Shown: one piece after another, positions 1 to 12,049 of the stretch
How the letters are laid out: every line of letters starts with the position of its first letter
How positions within the stretch are numbered: the stretch's first letter is position 1
Notes under the pieces: generated by a model
Seen by the model: the letters and a program-made list of their open reading frames with translations, nothing else
The model's database searches: none
Told to the model about the DNA's origin: nothing
Assembly: GCA_029948255.1 (NCBI GenBank)
Contig: JALIZF010001586.1
Span: 129,501-193,500 of the forward strand
Direction of reading: 5' to 3'
DNA length: 64,000 nucleotides
Origin: Telmatactis stephensoni
Lineage: Eukaryota > Cnidaria > Anthozoa > Actiniaria > Isophelliidae
Position numbers and translations under genes: made by a program

Positions 1-3000
1 TAAGATTCTTGTACTAACCCTTGATAGACAGGTAAGTGTTTCTCATTGTGAATTTCTTGAACGTAGTTCTCAAGCCGTCGTTATTCTGTATAAATGGTTT
101 AAAAGAAGCAAAAAATGAACTAAACTAACTGATGAAATGTATTTCTCATAACTTTGAAAACTATAAAAATATTAAATTGCAAAACTGAGCGAGTAACATT
201 TTTGTCGTTTTCAGCTGTTTGATGTTAATTCAACGACAAAACTCCAAAGTTTTCTTGAAGAAGTGATTGCACGCTCTTTCATGTTCACAAACACTGAAGT
301 GCTGATAAAGTATTTATCTCTGATTGTTGAGAAGGCCATGGTGCTTTTTGTACGACCTATCACGTGGGAGAATGACCAAGAAGCAGGGGTCTTTGCCGAG
401 GTTTGTTAATTTATAGTGATATTGCTTATCTATATATCTTTGCATGTAGGAAACAATGGTCGCGGTCTCATCAAAACATTTGACACATTTTTCACAATGG
501 TTACATGTATATCGGCAGGCACTACATTTAAGAAGGGTCACTTGGGCTTTTTGAAATACTCACTACCTATAGCTGTAAAACGCTATGATTCTTGTCACAG
601 AGCTTTGTTGAACTAGCCATATCCCTGAGCAATTCCCCTTTTAATGGATAATTTAATGAACAATTAGATAACTGTTTTTTAAATGTCCCTATGCTTTCAT
701 AATGGTACTTAAACTGCAAAGTGCAATTTGGGCCGATTACAAAATTGCACGACCGCGTAACGGGAGTGCAATTTGTTAAATACGAGTATATGATTTCCGG
801 CTGAAATTTTCACGAGACGAATTTATTACATTTTTAAGATATTTGATGCTGCATTCTTCTAATTTTTTCAACACAATCTCGTACTTGTCTTTCTCTTCGT
901 CCTCGAATTTCATTGTGTTGTATGTGTTTTTAGAAATAATTAAAAGCAATCTTTTGTTCGTCAGACTTTTTGTCGGCTTCTGTGGCTTGAATAGATGAAC
1001 TCAAAGCGTTGAGTTCTCGTGTAGATTCCCTGTTAAACTAAGGTTTGTTGGAGGCTTTATTTGATTCGTTTTCTACATTTTCTAGTGTGATTAATGCACT
1101 GAATTTACTCCTGGTTGATTTTATTGCATACTAACTAGAATCCCGAATTGAATGCATAATTAGGAAGATTTCCACTGGTTGACTTAGTAGTATAGAGGCT
1201 ATAAAGGTGGGTTTAGGAGTGCCGAAGGTCTCGGGTTTGAATATCACAGTCATTTATCGAAAGATTTTTTTTCGCCAAAATTCGCTACTTAGTACATGAT
1301 TTCGGGGCCGGAGAGAAACTTTCTAGAAGTAACTTTTTTTTAACAATTATTCTACGAACTAGAGGTGAATAGAGGTAGAATATTCCTAAAAGCGCTATTC
1401 ACCGACAGCGAAGAGAATATACCAACTACACAACCCAACACTTTAGGATTCATGTAACTACATTATTTTTAAAAATGTCAACTTATTTTTGAAATAATAG
1501 CGTAACAAAGCGCGTGAAAATTGATAAGCCTCGCTTGCAGACTCTCAAGGAACACGTTTGGTCTCTACAAATACTGTCAGTAGCTGCAGTCTTTACCTAT
1601 TTTAGCATGTTTCTTAGTACTTTAAAACACATTCTTGACAAGAGGACAACTTCAATCCTTGCAAACAAGTGTTCTAGAACGAAAGAGAATTGGATCGATC
1701 AGAAACACTGGATTCGATGAACTGTGTTTGCAAGAGATCGACTGTCATACAGCTGCTCTTTCAAGCTTACTTCAAGTCTTACCTAAAAATGTTGTGTTGG
1801 CTAAGTAATAATCCTGTAATGTTGTTGTTGTTGTTGTTGTTGTTTTGCCTCCACGATCGCGTGATTGCATTATATTAAACGAAGGTACACTGTAAATTGA
1901 AAAGAGCCGATCCAGCCCCAAAAATGGGGCCGTTTCGGTGGGTAAAATATGGTGCCATTTTATAGAGCTAAAATAGCCCTCTTTGAAGGGGACTAATTTG
2001 ACACCTGTTTGGTGGTCCGTTTTGGTGCAAGTAGTTGGGCTGAAGTGACTCTTATAATGGCTGATATAGAAAATGAGAGGGCCAAATTGGATTTTGAATG
2101 GGCTGACCAACCCTGAACAAGGAGCTAATTTGACCTCACCTATGGGCTAAAATGACCAATATTAGAACTGTTTTGAAATTCTAAAGAGGGCTGGCATGGC
2201 ACTGCATTCCTACTAACAACAATTTGGCACTGCATTCCTACTAACAACAATTTCTTAAAAAAGTGAAACAACTCAATGGCATTAAAAAACTCATTTTAAT
2301 ACTGAAAGATATACACTACACTTGTACAAATACTGTACTCTTATAGACAGCTGGTAATTCAATGTTCAGGACCAGTAATCCTTGTCTATGTATTAAAACT
2401 ATATAGTTCTGTGGGAAACCACACTGAATATAAACTAGATAGAATAAGTGATAGTGGCAAGTTTATATCCAATGCATATTCCCTACAATTTTATGGCACA
2501 ATTTATCACACATCCAAGCAACTTTCACTTATTCTATCTTGATATTTATATGTGGTGTAATTAAATTCTATTCAATTGAAAAAAATTCAAATTAAACCAC
2601 AGATGAAAATTGAATCATGAAACATGTACCTAATATGTATACTAATTTTCAATGGATGAGTCTCGTTTCTATGCTGCTGGTCCCACTTCATCCATTCAAA
2701 AATATCAAGTACTCCAAAACTACTAAAGCCTTCCTTACTTTGCATTTGTTGACTGCTTTCTCTTCAGCTATTAAAGGAGAGGTGCATTTGAATTGTGAGT
2801 TTCTGCCTGGGCTATTTTGGATACTGGAGCAATTCCTTTGAAGTTTGACCTGTTTTAACAATAAATATACATGTACATGTATCCCTTCCCCCTCCAATAT
2901 AACATGAACATTCCTGTACAGCAAAGTATACTACAGTCAGGCTACAAAAATCTTTAAAGTGGTATCACAAGTCTCAGATTCCAATATATGAAGCATACAA

Positions 3001-6000
3001 TAGGGCAATAGCACTGTCTATCATAAAAATTATTGAAACATAGAATTAATGTACAGTAATTTTTTAACACCTAGCCACATAAAGAAATAATTACTTATTA
3101 AAGGTTTGGCATCTTAGGATTATAACAGTGGTAATTTACACAAAACAAAGCATCAACTCAGAGTAACACACAAATTCATTATTGCTTGAACTTTCCAATT
3201 AACCTGAAAGGAATAATATGATAATAAAGTTGAAAAACAGGCTAAAGCAACAGTGTGTAGTTCCAGAAAATATCCATATCCCCAACAAAGAGGGAATTTG
3301 TAAATGGACCCCCTATCCTCTTGAACTTCAATTTCTCTTCCATACAAACTGTAATTTTCTTTTTTCTCTGACCCTTCTCTGAACCTTTAGTAGCTGGAAA
3401 TTGAATCTACCACCTCTCCAGAATTTACAATTCCCTCCATGGTGGGGGTATGAATATTTTTCTGGAACTACACAATAATGATTATGCTGATCCCAAAAAG
3501 ACTAAAAAAGTGTTCACATTCTATATCTTCATCATAGGTTAGTCTTCTTTGTTACAGGTGGTTTAGTTACACATAGTGTAAAATTACAAAATGAAAGTTT
3601 AAACAAACCTACGGCATACAAGTTACCAAAGCTCAAGGCCTCCACTCAACATACATATACCTCAATCACAAATTAGAACTACACTTCACAAAACATTTAA
3701 ACAACACTACAGCCTAAATTGTAACCAAGCAATGTGTACTAGACATGAGTTACCAAGGCTCAAGGCCTAACACTCAACGCACATATACCTCAATCACAAA
3801 TTAGAACTACACTTCACAAAACATTTAAACAACACTACAGCCTAAATTGTAACCAAGCAATGTGTACTAGACATGAGTTACCAAGGCTCAAGGCCCAACA
3901 CTCAACACACATATTCCTCAATCACAAATTAGAATTACTACACTTTACAAAACATTTAAACACTACAACCTAAAATGTAATCAAGCAATGTGTACTAAAC
4001 ATGAGTTACCAAGGCTCAAGGCCCAACACTCAACACACATATTCCTCAATCACAAATTAGAATTACTACACTTCAGTTACAAAGCATTTAAACACTACAA
4101 CCTAAAATGTAATCAAGCAATGTGTACTAAACATGAGTTACCAAGGCTCAAGGCCCAACACTCAACACACATATTCCACAATCACAAATTAGAATTACTA
4201 CACTTTACAAAACATTTAAACACTACAACCTAAAATGTAATCAAGCAATGTGTACTAGACATGAGTTACCAAGGCTCAAGGCCCAACACTCAACACACAT
4301 ATACCTCAATCACAAATTAGAATTACTACAAAATTTCACAAAACATTTAAACAACATTACAGGCCAAAATGTAATCAAGCAATGTGTACTGGACGTGAGT
4401 TTCGATTAGTCTAAGGTACTCATACTAATGATTCAACGGCTTTATAAAAATATACGATTCAAGCCAAGTGGTTGGCGGTAACAAATAATTAAAAGCAAAT
4501 ATGCCATAAATTATTATTATCATACTAATGATTCAACGGTTTCATAAAAATATAAGTTACAAGCCAAGTGGTTGGCGGTTACAAATTATTAAAAGCAAAT
4601 ATGCGATAAATTATATGCACTCACCGTTTCGTTTGCAAGTAAAACTGTACAAATCTTTCCTGTGGATGTTCTTAATCACTCCAAGCAACAATATGACATA
4701 AATTTAGCATTTGTGAAGGTCTAAAGCAGTAAAATAGTCCAACATAATCCTTACTTTCCAGCCGTTACGGTTTGAACTGGCGGGCTTTAGTTTGAAATGA
4801 AGGCATCATGGGTAATGTTGAAGGTAGCAAGGAGTTATGGGATTGATTTGTACCCAGGTCTACTCAAAATCGTGGTATGGGAGAAGGGAGGGGTATCCAT
4901 AGAAAGGGAGGCCGCCTCTCCCCTTCTTCCTACCAAAGTGTCTTTATACATTTTTCTTTTGAGAGCCTTTGAGTACTTTGAGTTGAGAAACTGTTCTGCA
5001 AATGTTTCGCATTTAAAAAAATGGATGAATTTACAACTGAATCTAAATACTTCTCACATGTCACAAACGCTCTTGATTCTGACATGATGAAATGAAATGA
5101 AATGAAATGAAATGAAATGAAATGAAATGAAATGAAATGAAATGAAATGAAATGAAATGAAATGAAATGAAATGAAATGAAATGAAATGAAATGAAATGA
5201 AATGAAATGAAATGAAATGAAATGAAATGAAATGAAATGAAATGAAATGAAATGAAATGAAATGAAATGAAATGAAATGAAATAAGATTTTCGCTTTACT
5301 GTTTAGCGATGTTTTTTCATTCAGGCCATCTTAGGGCTACTTTAGATTTTTTAACACCATTTGGGACATTTTGATCTACAGATCTATGTAAGGGCAAAAT
5401 CAACCCAAAGGCAAAGGGGCTGTTTCGGATTTTAGGGCTGAAACATGCACTGAGTTCTATTGATTTTACATGTGGTCAAAGTTAAGAGACTTTTAACTTT
5501 TAACTTTGGTGGTTACTGGGAGGTTCATTAAACTTAATTTGGCTGAATTAATCAGTATTATAACAATTTCATTCGAGATGAAATCTGCTATGATCAAAAT
5601 GGTCCAAAATGGGGTTGATATGGAACTGACTGGGGTCATTTCGGAAAAACATGGGGCTAAAATAGGTTTTTATGGGTCTGTTTCAGCCACTTGGTATCAA
5701 TACAGCACCGTCAGGGACTGAATCGGCTCTTGTCTATTTGGGGCCGATTTGGATTTTGGGGCTGAATCGACTCTTTACAATTTACAGTGTATATTATATA
5801 ATTTTTTTTTCTACGTAGCGAAGAACGACAAGCCGTTTTCGTCACAGGGAAATGTGATTATATTTGCTCTCAGGTTCTAAACAAATGTCTGTGTCTCACT
5901 TTTGATACCGTCTTAAACCGGCTAGCAGTCAACCCGTTACATAGAAATGTATGTGAATACATTCATTTTCATTATGTTAACCAAACTTTTCTGTTAGAGT

Positions 6001-9000
6001 ATGGTCAAACTTTTCTATTGTGACTAGACAAATTAAGAAGATAGAATCTTACTGTAGCAGTTTTAAAAAGCGAAGCGCAGCCAGGCTAAAGACCCCCGCA
6101 AGACTCAGACAAACACTGGCCTGTTCACTAAGAGAATCGATGGCAATGTAGTTTATTTCAACTCAAAAAACAGTGTTTCACATGCATGTTCGATTCCTAG
6201 AAATATGGTTAGTATCAAGCACTGCTGCTGGGGGAAATGCAAAAGTAACTCGAGTTATCCAGATAAACGACACAAGTCGCATGAAGATATTTATACCATT
6301 CCCGAAACCATCTCAAGACATCAATCGTAGTTCTCGCCGTTTACGTTTGTGTGTACTTTGGTACGTGTAAGTGGAATAAGCCCTCGTCAAAGTGAAGAAG
6401 ACTGCCGTGTGTTGGTTGTACTTGGTCATATTTATGCTCTCTTGATCCTCAGCATTTATATCAACCTCATCTGATAGATCTGAAGTCGAAGGAAGCGCAC
6501 AATCTCCATCTTTTTTGGTCGTTTGATGTCTAAGTTTACTCTTTGCTGAGGTATTTTTCGCTTTGGCTTCGATGCTTTCTCGCCACTTCGTGTGGCATTA
6601 AGGTAGCTTTTAATGGATCGGGAAACTGTACATACAGTCGGGCCATTTTTCACCTGGCCAGTGCAGGGAACATATACATGTATTTCTGGAGACATTCTTC
6701 ACAGTAAAGTTTCTCGGGAACAAGTATTAACTCATCGTTGACAGCGTTGTGTTGTTCTGTTTGGGGAAATTGCTCAACTGAATCAATGGATCAACTCTTA
6801 TTAGCACAGAAAAGAGGCGCTAGACTTCTCTTGAATGCAGAAGTCATGTCACGTTCTTTGCCTCTGTTCCAGAAACTCAGTTCATCTCCTTCCAATCTCA
6901 GATGCCGTATCTTAACATTAGTGCATCAATGTTTACATGGTACTGCGCCACCTTGTCTGACTACCTCGCTTACCAAACCAACACATAACTACAAAGAACA
7001 ACTGACAACCACAAGCTACTTCTTCCCAAAGCAAAAACGAACTTTGGTAAACGATGTTTCAGCCGCCCGCGCTTTCTTGGATCGATGCTATGGAATAAAT
7101 TACCGAATGAAGCAACCAAGTGTTCAAATCTTAAAGCATTCAAGGCACAGATCAAGAATTTGCCTATAAAGAAACTCTTGGCCTCCAAGGAACTTATGTC
7201 CCACAGACTTTATTAGTCATTAACTCATACCATTTTATCCATTTTTATATTTTATGAACCAGATTGGAAAAAAGCTTTACTTAGCTTTATCTGTTTATAT
7301 CCAATAAAGTTTATTGTTATATACCAACTGTCAAAGTCAATTTTTTCCGTGCTCTGATTGGGCGAGAGCACATCACGTGAACGTCAACAAATTTTGCTGT
7401 TTGGCTCAGCAACAACTCTCAGCGGGCAACAGTGAGTTTTATTGACCGGTAATAACAAAACCGGAAGTTGATTGAACTTTGAAGGCGGCAGCGCGCGATT
7501 ACAAATTCATTAATGAGGCAAAACTCGTGTTTATTGTCAAACTTTTAAGACCAATATACAACATTTATTCCGAGAAAAAGATGATAACCAACCAGGAATG
7601 TCACAAAAAGAATGTCAACAATTCTCCGAAAAACTATGTGTGAAAAAGGTCAGTTTTGTGTGAATTTTGATTAAAAACTTTAGCTGTTGGCAGCGACGTT
7701 TTGCTTTTTATTTTGTTCTTTGACAGTTGGTATATAACAAAACACTTATTGACTGGGACCTCGGGGAAGCAGTATGTTTTGTGGTCCCTCGACCGCCGAT
7801 GTTTCCCTCGGCTCCGCCATTGGCGGTCTCGGGACCACAAAACATACTGTTTCCCTCAGTCCAGCATGTATACAATTTGTCTGCGCATGTCTGTGTTTTG
7901 GGCTTGAAATTCATTTGCATATCGAATGCAAGAAATTTTATGTTGACACGGAATATTTGGCTGGCTATCTCGTTCTTCAAAATTGTGTTCAACTACCGAA
8001 ATACTGAGACAACTAAAACATCAGCAGTTTACCTACCGCTAGTGCGCTGTGGATGACTATCCAGATCGAAGGCACCCCAGATGGGAAAATATCACGCGTC
8101 AAAGTCAGTAGAAAGTTGTGAGAAGGACCAGAACTCCGCACTTTCGAGTTATAATGTTGGCGTTGAATTCATGTATAAGGTAAATTTAGTAATGGATGTT
8201 ATTACCAACATGGTACTGTTGGAATTGGATCCAATAAGAGTACTCTGGACTTCATTGATTGTTGAATAAGTAGCCATGTTTACTGGAATCTCGTACTTTT
8301 TCGCGCAAAATTCTTGCAATTCATTCTGAAAATTTTACATCTTTGACAGCGCCCCCCAGCAAAATTATTTAATAATACGCTTTTTCCATACTTCGTTCTT
8401 GTAAACCAGAGCTTTCTTGCTGGAAACTCCTGGTCCCTCCATGTGATTTCAAGCAATGTTTACAGCCGGGTTCAAGCCTTGTATAAAATTGACTGAATTC
8501 AGTAGCCTATATTTTATAATCTGCAACATTTATCTAGAAGTTAATGACCTATTTTTATACATGGTGAGGCATACAGTTTGTGCCGTATGAAGCAGCGTTT
8601 TATACTTTATAAAAGAGCAATAAATTCATCGCTGAAATTTGCATGCAAACAACGTGCTTGGAAACACGTTCACAAAAATGCTTTGGATCACATGTAGGGA
8701 CCACGAGTTTGGACTAAAAATGCTCAGTTTTGCAAGAAAGAAACGTGGAAAAAGCGAATTACTAAATAAATTTGCTGGGGGCGCAGTCTAAGATGTAAAA
8801 TTTTGAAAGTGAATTGCAAAAATTTTTAGCGAAAAAGTACGACATTCCACTGAGTAAACATGGCTAATTATTAAACGATCGATGGAGTCTAAAATACCCT
8901 TATCGGGTCTAATCTACACAGTAACTTGTTGTCAATGGCTTCCACTGTTTAACGTACCTTACATATAAATTTTGCGCCCACAATATTACTCGAAAGTGCG

Positions 9001-11695
9001 GAGTTCTGGTTCTTCTCATAACTTTTTACTGACTTTGACGCGCAATATTTTCCCATCTGGAGTGCCTTCAGTTTGGATAATTATCCACAGCGCACTAGCA
9101 GTAGGTAGACAGCTCATGTTTCAGTTGTCTTAGTATTTCGGTAGTTGAGCATAATTTTGAAGAACTAGATAGCCAGCCAAATGCTCCGTGTCAACATAAA
9201 ATTTCTTGCATTCGATATGCAAATGAATTTCAAGCCCAAAACACAGACATGCGCAGACAAATTGTATACATGCTCCTCAGTCCCAGTCAATAAGTGTTAA
9301 TTATTTAACACTTATTGACTGGGACCGAGGGAAACAGTATGTTTTGCGGTCCCGAGACTCCGCCTCGGGAAACATTGGCGGTCTCGGGACCACAAAACAT
9401 ACTGCTTTCCCGAGGTCCCAGTCAGTAAGTGTTTTGCTGTATACCAACTGTCAAAGAACAAAATAAAAAACAAAAAGTCGCTGCCTACAATTAAAGTTTT
9501 TAATCAAAATTCACACAAAACTGACCTTTTTTCACACATAGTTTTTCGGAGAATTGTTGCAGCTCTTTTGGTAACATTCCTGGTTGATTATCATCTTTTT
9601 CTCGGAATAAATGTTGTATATTGGTCTTAAAAGTTTGACAATGAACACGAGTTTTGCCTCATGCATGTCCGAATGAATGAATTTGTAAACGCGCGCTGCC
9701 AAAAACGTGCCTTCAAAGCTCAATCAACTTCCGGTTTTGTTATTACCGGTCAATAAAACACACTGTTGCCCGCTGAGAGTTCTTGCTGGGGAAACAGCAA
9801 AATTTGTTGCATGACGTTCACGTGATGCGCTCTCGCCCAATCAGAGCACGGAAAAAATTGACTTTGACAGTTGGTATATAACAATATAGTTTATTAATTT
9901 GCTTTGAATTGTTTTCCAGACTTTACTGATCTATCTAAAGGATGTTTATTACAGAAACAGATATTTTTCAAAGGAACGGCTTCGTCATCCATTTTGTGGT
10001 GCCATGGACATAAAAACACTTTCAAAGGTAAGATAAGGATTTAGAGATAGAGATAGAGATAGAGATAGAGATAGAGATAGAGATAGAGATAGAGATAGAG
10101 ATAGAGATAGAGATAGAGATAGAGATAGAGATAGAGATAGAGAAATTTGAACTAACAGATTCTCAATAATGTGTAATTTGTATGTTCTGTACGATTTATA
10201 AATAGCTCCTGAATTCAACTTGTAAACTTTTCTCTTATATCCCTTTTGAGCGATAGATTGATAATCTGTCTCTGTCTCTGTCTCTGTCTCTGTCTCTGTC
10301 TCTGTCTCTGTCTCTGTCTCTGTCTCTGTCTCTGTCTCTGTCTCTGTCTCTGTCTCTGTCTCTGTCTCTGTCTCTGTCTCTGTCTCTGTCTCTGTCTCTG
10401 TCTCTGCCTTTTGTCCGGAAACAAACGAACCAATTGCGTGTAGTGTGCTGTATCAGTTGACTGGTTCATACGATCTATCAAACATGTGTTGTCATGTACA
10501 GTAAAGTAAACGTTGAGTAAACGTCTGTGCTCCTTCATCTTAAATCGATATTCAATGGAACAGTCTGTCTCTGCCCCACACCCCATTAGATCTTTGTCCT
10601 TCATATAAAGCTACTCCGAGAATAGCATGATAGTTGTTTTAACCGTGAATCTCTCGGTTTAAAGCCAGGCAAGTGAGCTACCCTTACTCAGGTCAAAAGT
10701 ATGATTCACTATGATTTTACATCAACGACATCTATTTGAGTTTTTTTATTCTTGGATTGCTTTGATAGTTGGCGCACAATGTTCATAATGGCATGACAAA
10801 AACATTCTTAAAAGGTGCACCGTACAGGTCCAGAAGCTACAACGCCTCTTTCATTTGGTATGTATACTCGCAGAAATCTTAGTTTGGTTACGTCATCAGG
10901 CTAAATATAGAAATATATTTTGCAAATATGATAAAAATCATTCATATCTTCATTCATTCATTCATTCATTCATCCATCCATCCATTCATCCCTTCAATTG
11001 ATTTCTTGATTTCAGGATAGTACGTGTGTCTATGAGAAATCTCTACTTTGGTGACCAGAGAACTTTAACGAGATGGAGCGCAACAATTCGCAAGCTTCAA
11101 GACATTTCCTCTGACAGTGTAAAGACTGCGGTCATTCCACAAAATGTTCCTATTACAACGAATTCGTCCCATGGAAATAAGGTGATTTTACGAGTTATGG
11201 ATCCGGCCGGGTCCGTCGACAGTCAGGTTGTAGGACAAAACGAGCCTCAGTAGAACTTGCTTATGTATGCGAGACATGTACCAATCAGAAACGTGATACA
11301 CGTTAAATACGAATGTGGAGTTTGAATGCTACATATCGCTTATTCACTACATGTCATTAAACCTTGGATTAAAAAAATCCTTTGATTTTCAAATTCACAT
11401 TGTTCCATTATGAACGGCGTTCATTTGTAGACGGTACTCGACAACACAATTATATATATTATTCCAGTAAAGATAATAGAGCCAAGATACCTCTTTTTAT
11501 GGAGTTTGCCCGGAATATTTGTTGGCGACTGCTTATGCTTTGCCCCGTAACCAAACCGAGCGGGATAGGAAGCGGGATCTAGACTAATACTTCAAAATAT
11601 TTCTTTTGAATTGACAGACGACAATTCATCCCAACCAAACGTGGAATGATATGATTGATATGCTCTTAAAGAACTGTTCAGGAGAACCGCAACAG
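1..11695 (+). CDS. Ectodomain exons of the 7TM receptor
   Basis: Six exons (1-31, 215-400, 9920-10027, 10769-10857, 11016-11181, 11618-11695) encode about 219 extracellular residues before helix 1. N-glycosylation sequons occur in several exons (NST, NAS, NSS, NQT, NCS), which fits an extracellular location. The 10769-10857 exon was placed because it ends in phase 2 and alone restores the frame into 11016, where the other frames stop at once. I could not find the GPS signature normally lying just before helix 1 (a Cys-x-Cys pair followed by HLTxF). The residues there are KNCSGEPQQ then FNQSKK. Either this receptor lacks a canonical GAIN/GPS, or a GPS exon lies elsewhere or was missed. Confidence 0.6.
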
Positions 11696-11982
11696 GTACA
11701 GTCAATCAATAAAAGGTAAAGAGTCCATATTTTCCACAAATTGACTAATAAACTTGAGGCCGACGGTGCGCTCATTTTAACTCCCTCTCTCCATTAGTGC
11801 TTCGTTTCACAGGAATTTAAAACTAATTAAAGCTACACGGAAAGGAAAGAAGTCGAAACAAGGGTGTGAGGTCACTGGGTATCAAACTCGGGACCTTTTG
11901 CACTGAAGGCCACGCACTAACCAACTGTGTCATCCTTGCTTCTGTGATTAATGTGATCAATGTGATCAATCAATAAGCAATT

Positions 11983-12049
<67 letters not shown>

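Larger units (their letters stand above)
1888..5789. mobile_element. 3.9-kb terminal-inverted-repeat element, TA flanks
   Basis: The left end CACTGTAAATTG (1888) is matched in inverse by CAATTTACAGTG ending at 5789, both flanked by TA. Inside the ends, GGGGC/GCCCC-rich stretches (1905-2110 and 5330-5770) continue the inverted similarity imperfectly (AGAGCCGATCCAGCCCC against its complement). No transposase frame is present, so it is non-autonomous. The middle holds a 28-bp duplication, a roughly 129-bp minisatellite, a 103-bp duplication and an ATGAA microsatellite. The TA flank would fit a Tc1/mariner-type target, but family is inference. Confidence 0.55.
7312..9886. mobile_element. 2.57-kb fold-back (giant hairpin) transposon
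   Basis: Nearly the whole element is one inverted repeat centred near 8580. Left 7312 TATTGTTATATACCAACTG pairs with its complement ending at 9886. Further matched pairs include 7345-7400 with 9795-9855, 7731-7790 with 9375-9433, 8069-8106 with 9034-9071, and 8330-8390 with 8740-8802. The unpaired centre is only about 350 bp. No transposase is encoded. It lies in the receptor intron between exons 400 and 9920, directly after a LINE 3' end. The flanking words agtttatt on both sides could be a target duplication, but the border is ambiguous. Confidence 0.85.

Noticed and set aside
7727..8056. 109-codon frame in the fold-back element
   Set aside because: It runs through the palindromic MITE and has no recognisable domain. 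The opposite arm gives a mirror frame.
10215..10604. 129-codon minus-strand frame with RQRQRQ
   Set aside because: It is the (TGTCTC)n microsatellite read as protein.
11864..11937. tRNA gene on the minus strand
   Set aside because: A- and B-box-like words are present, but the acceptor and anticodon stems do not pair cleanly and a SINE-like tail follows.
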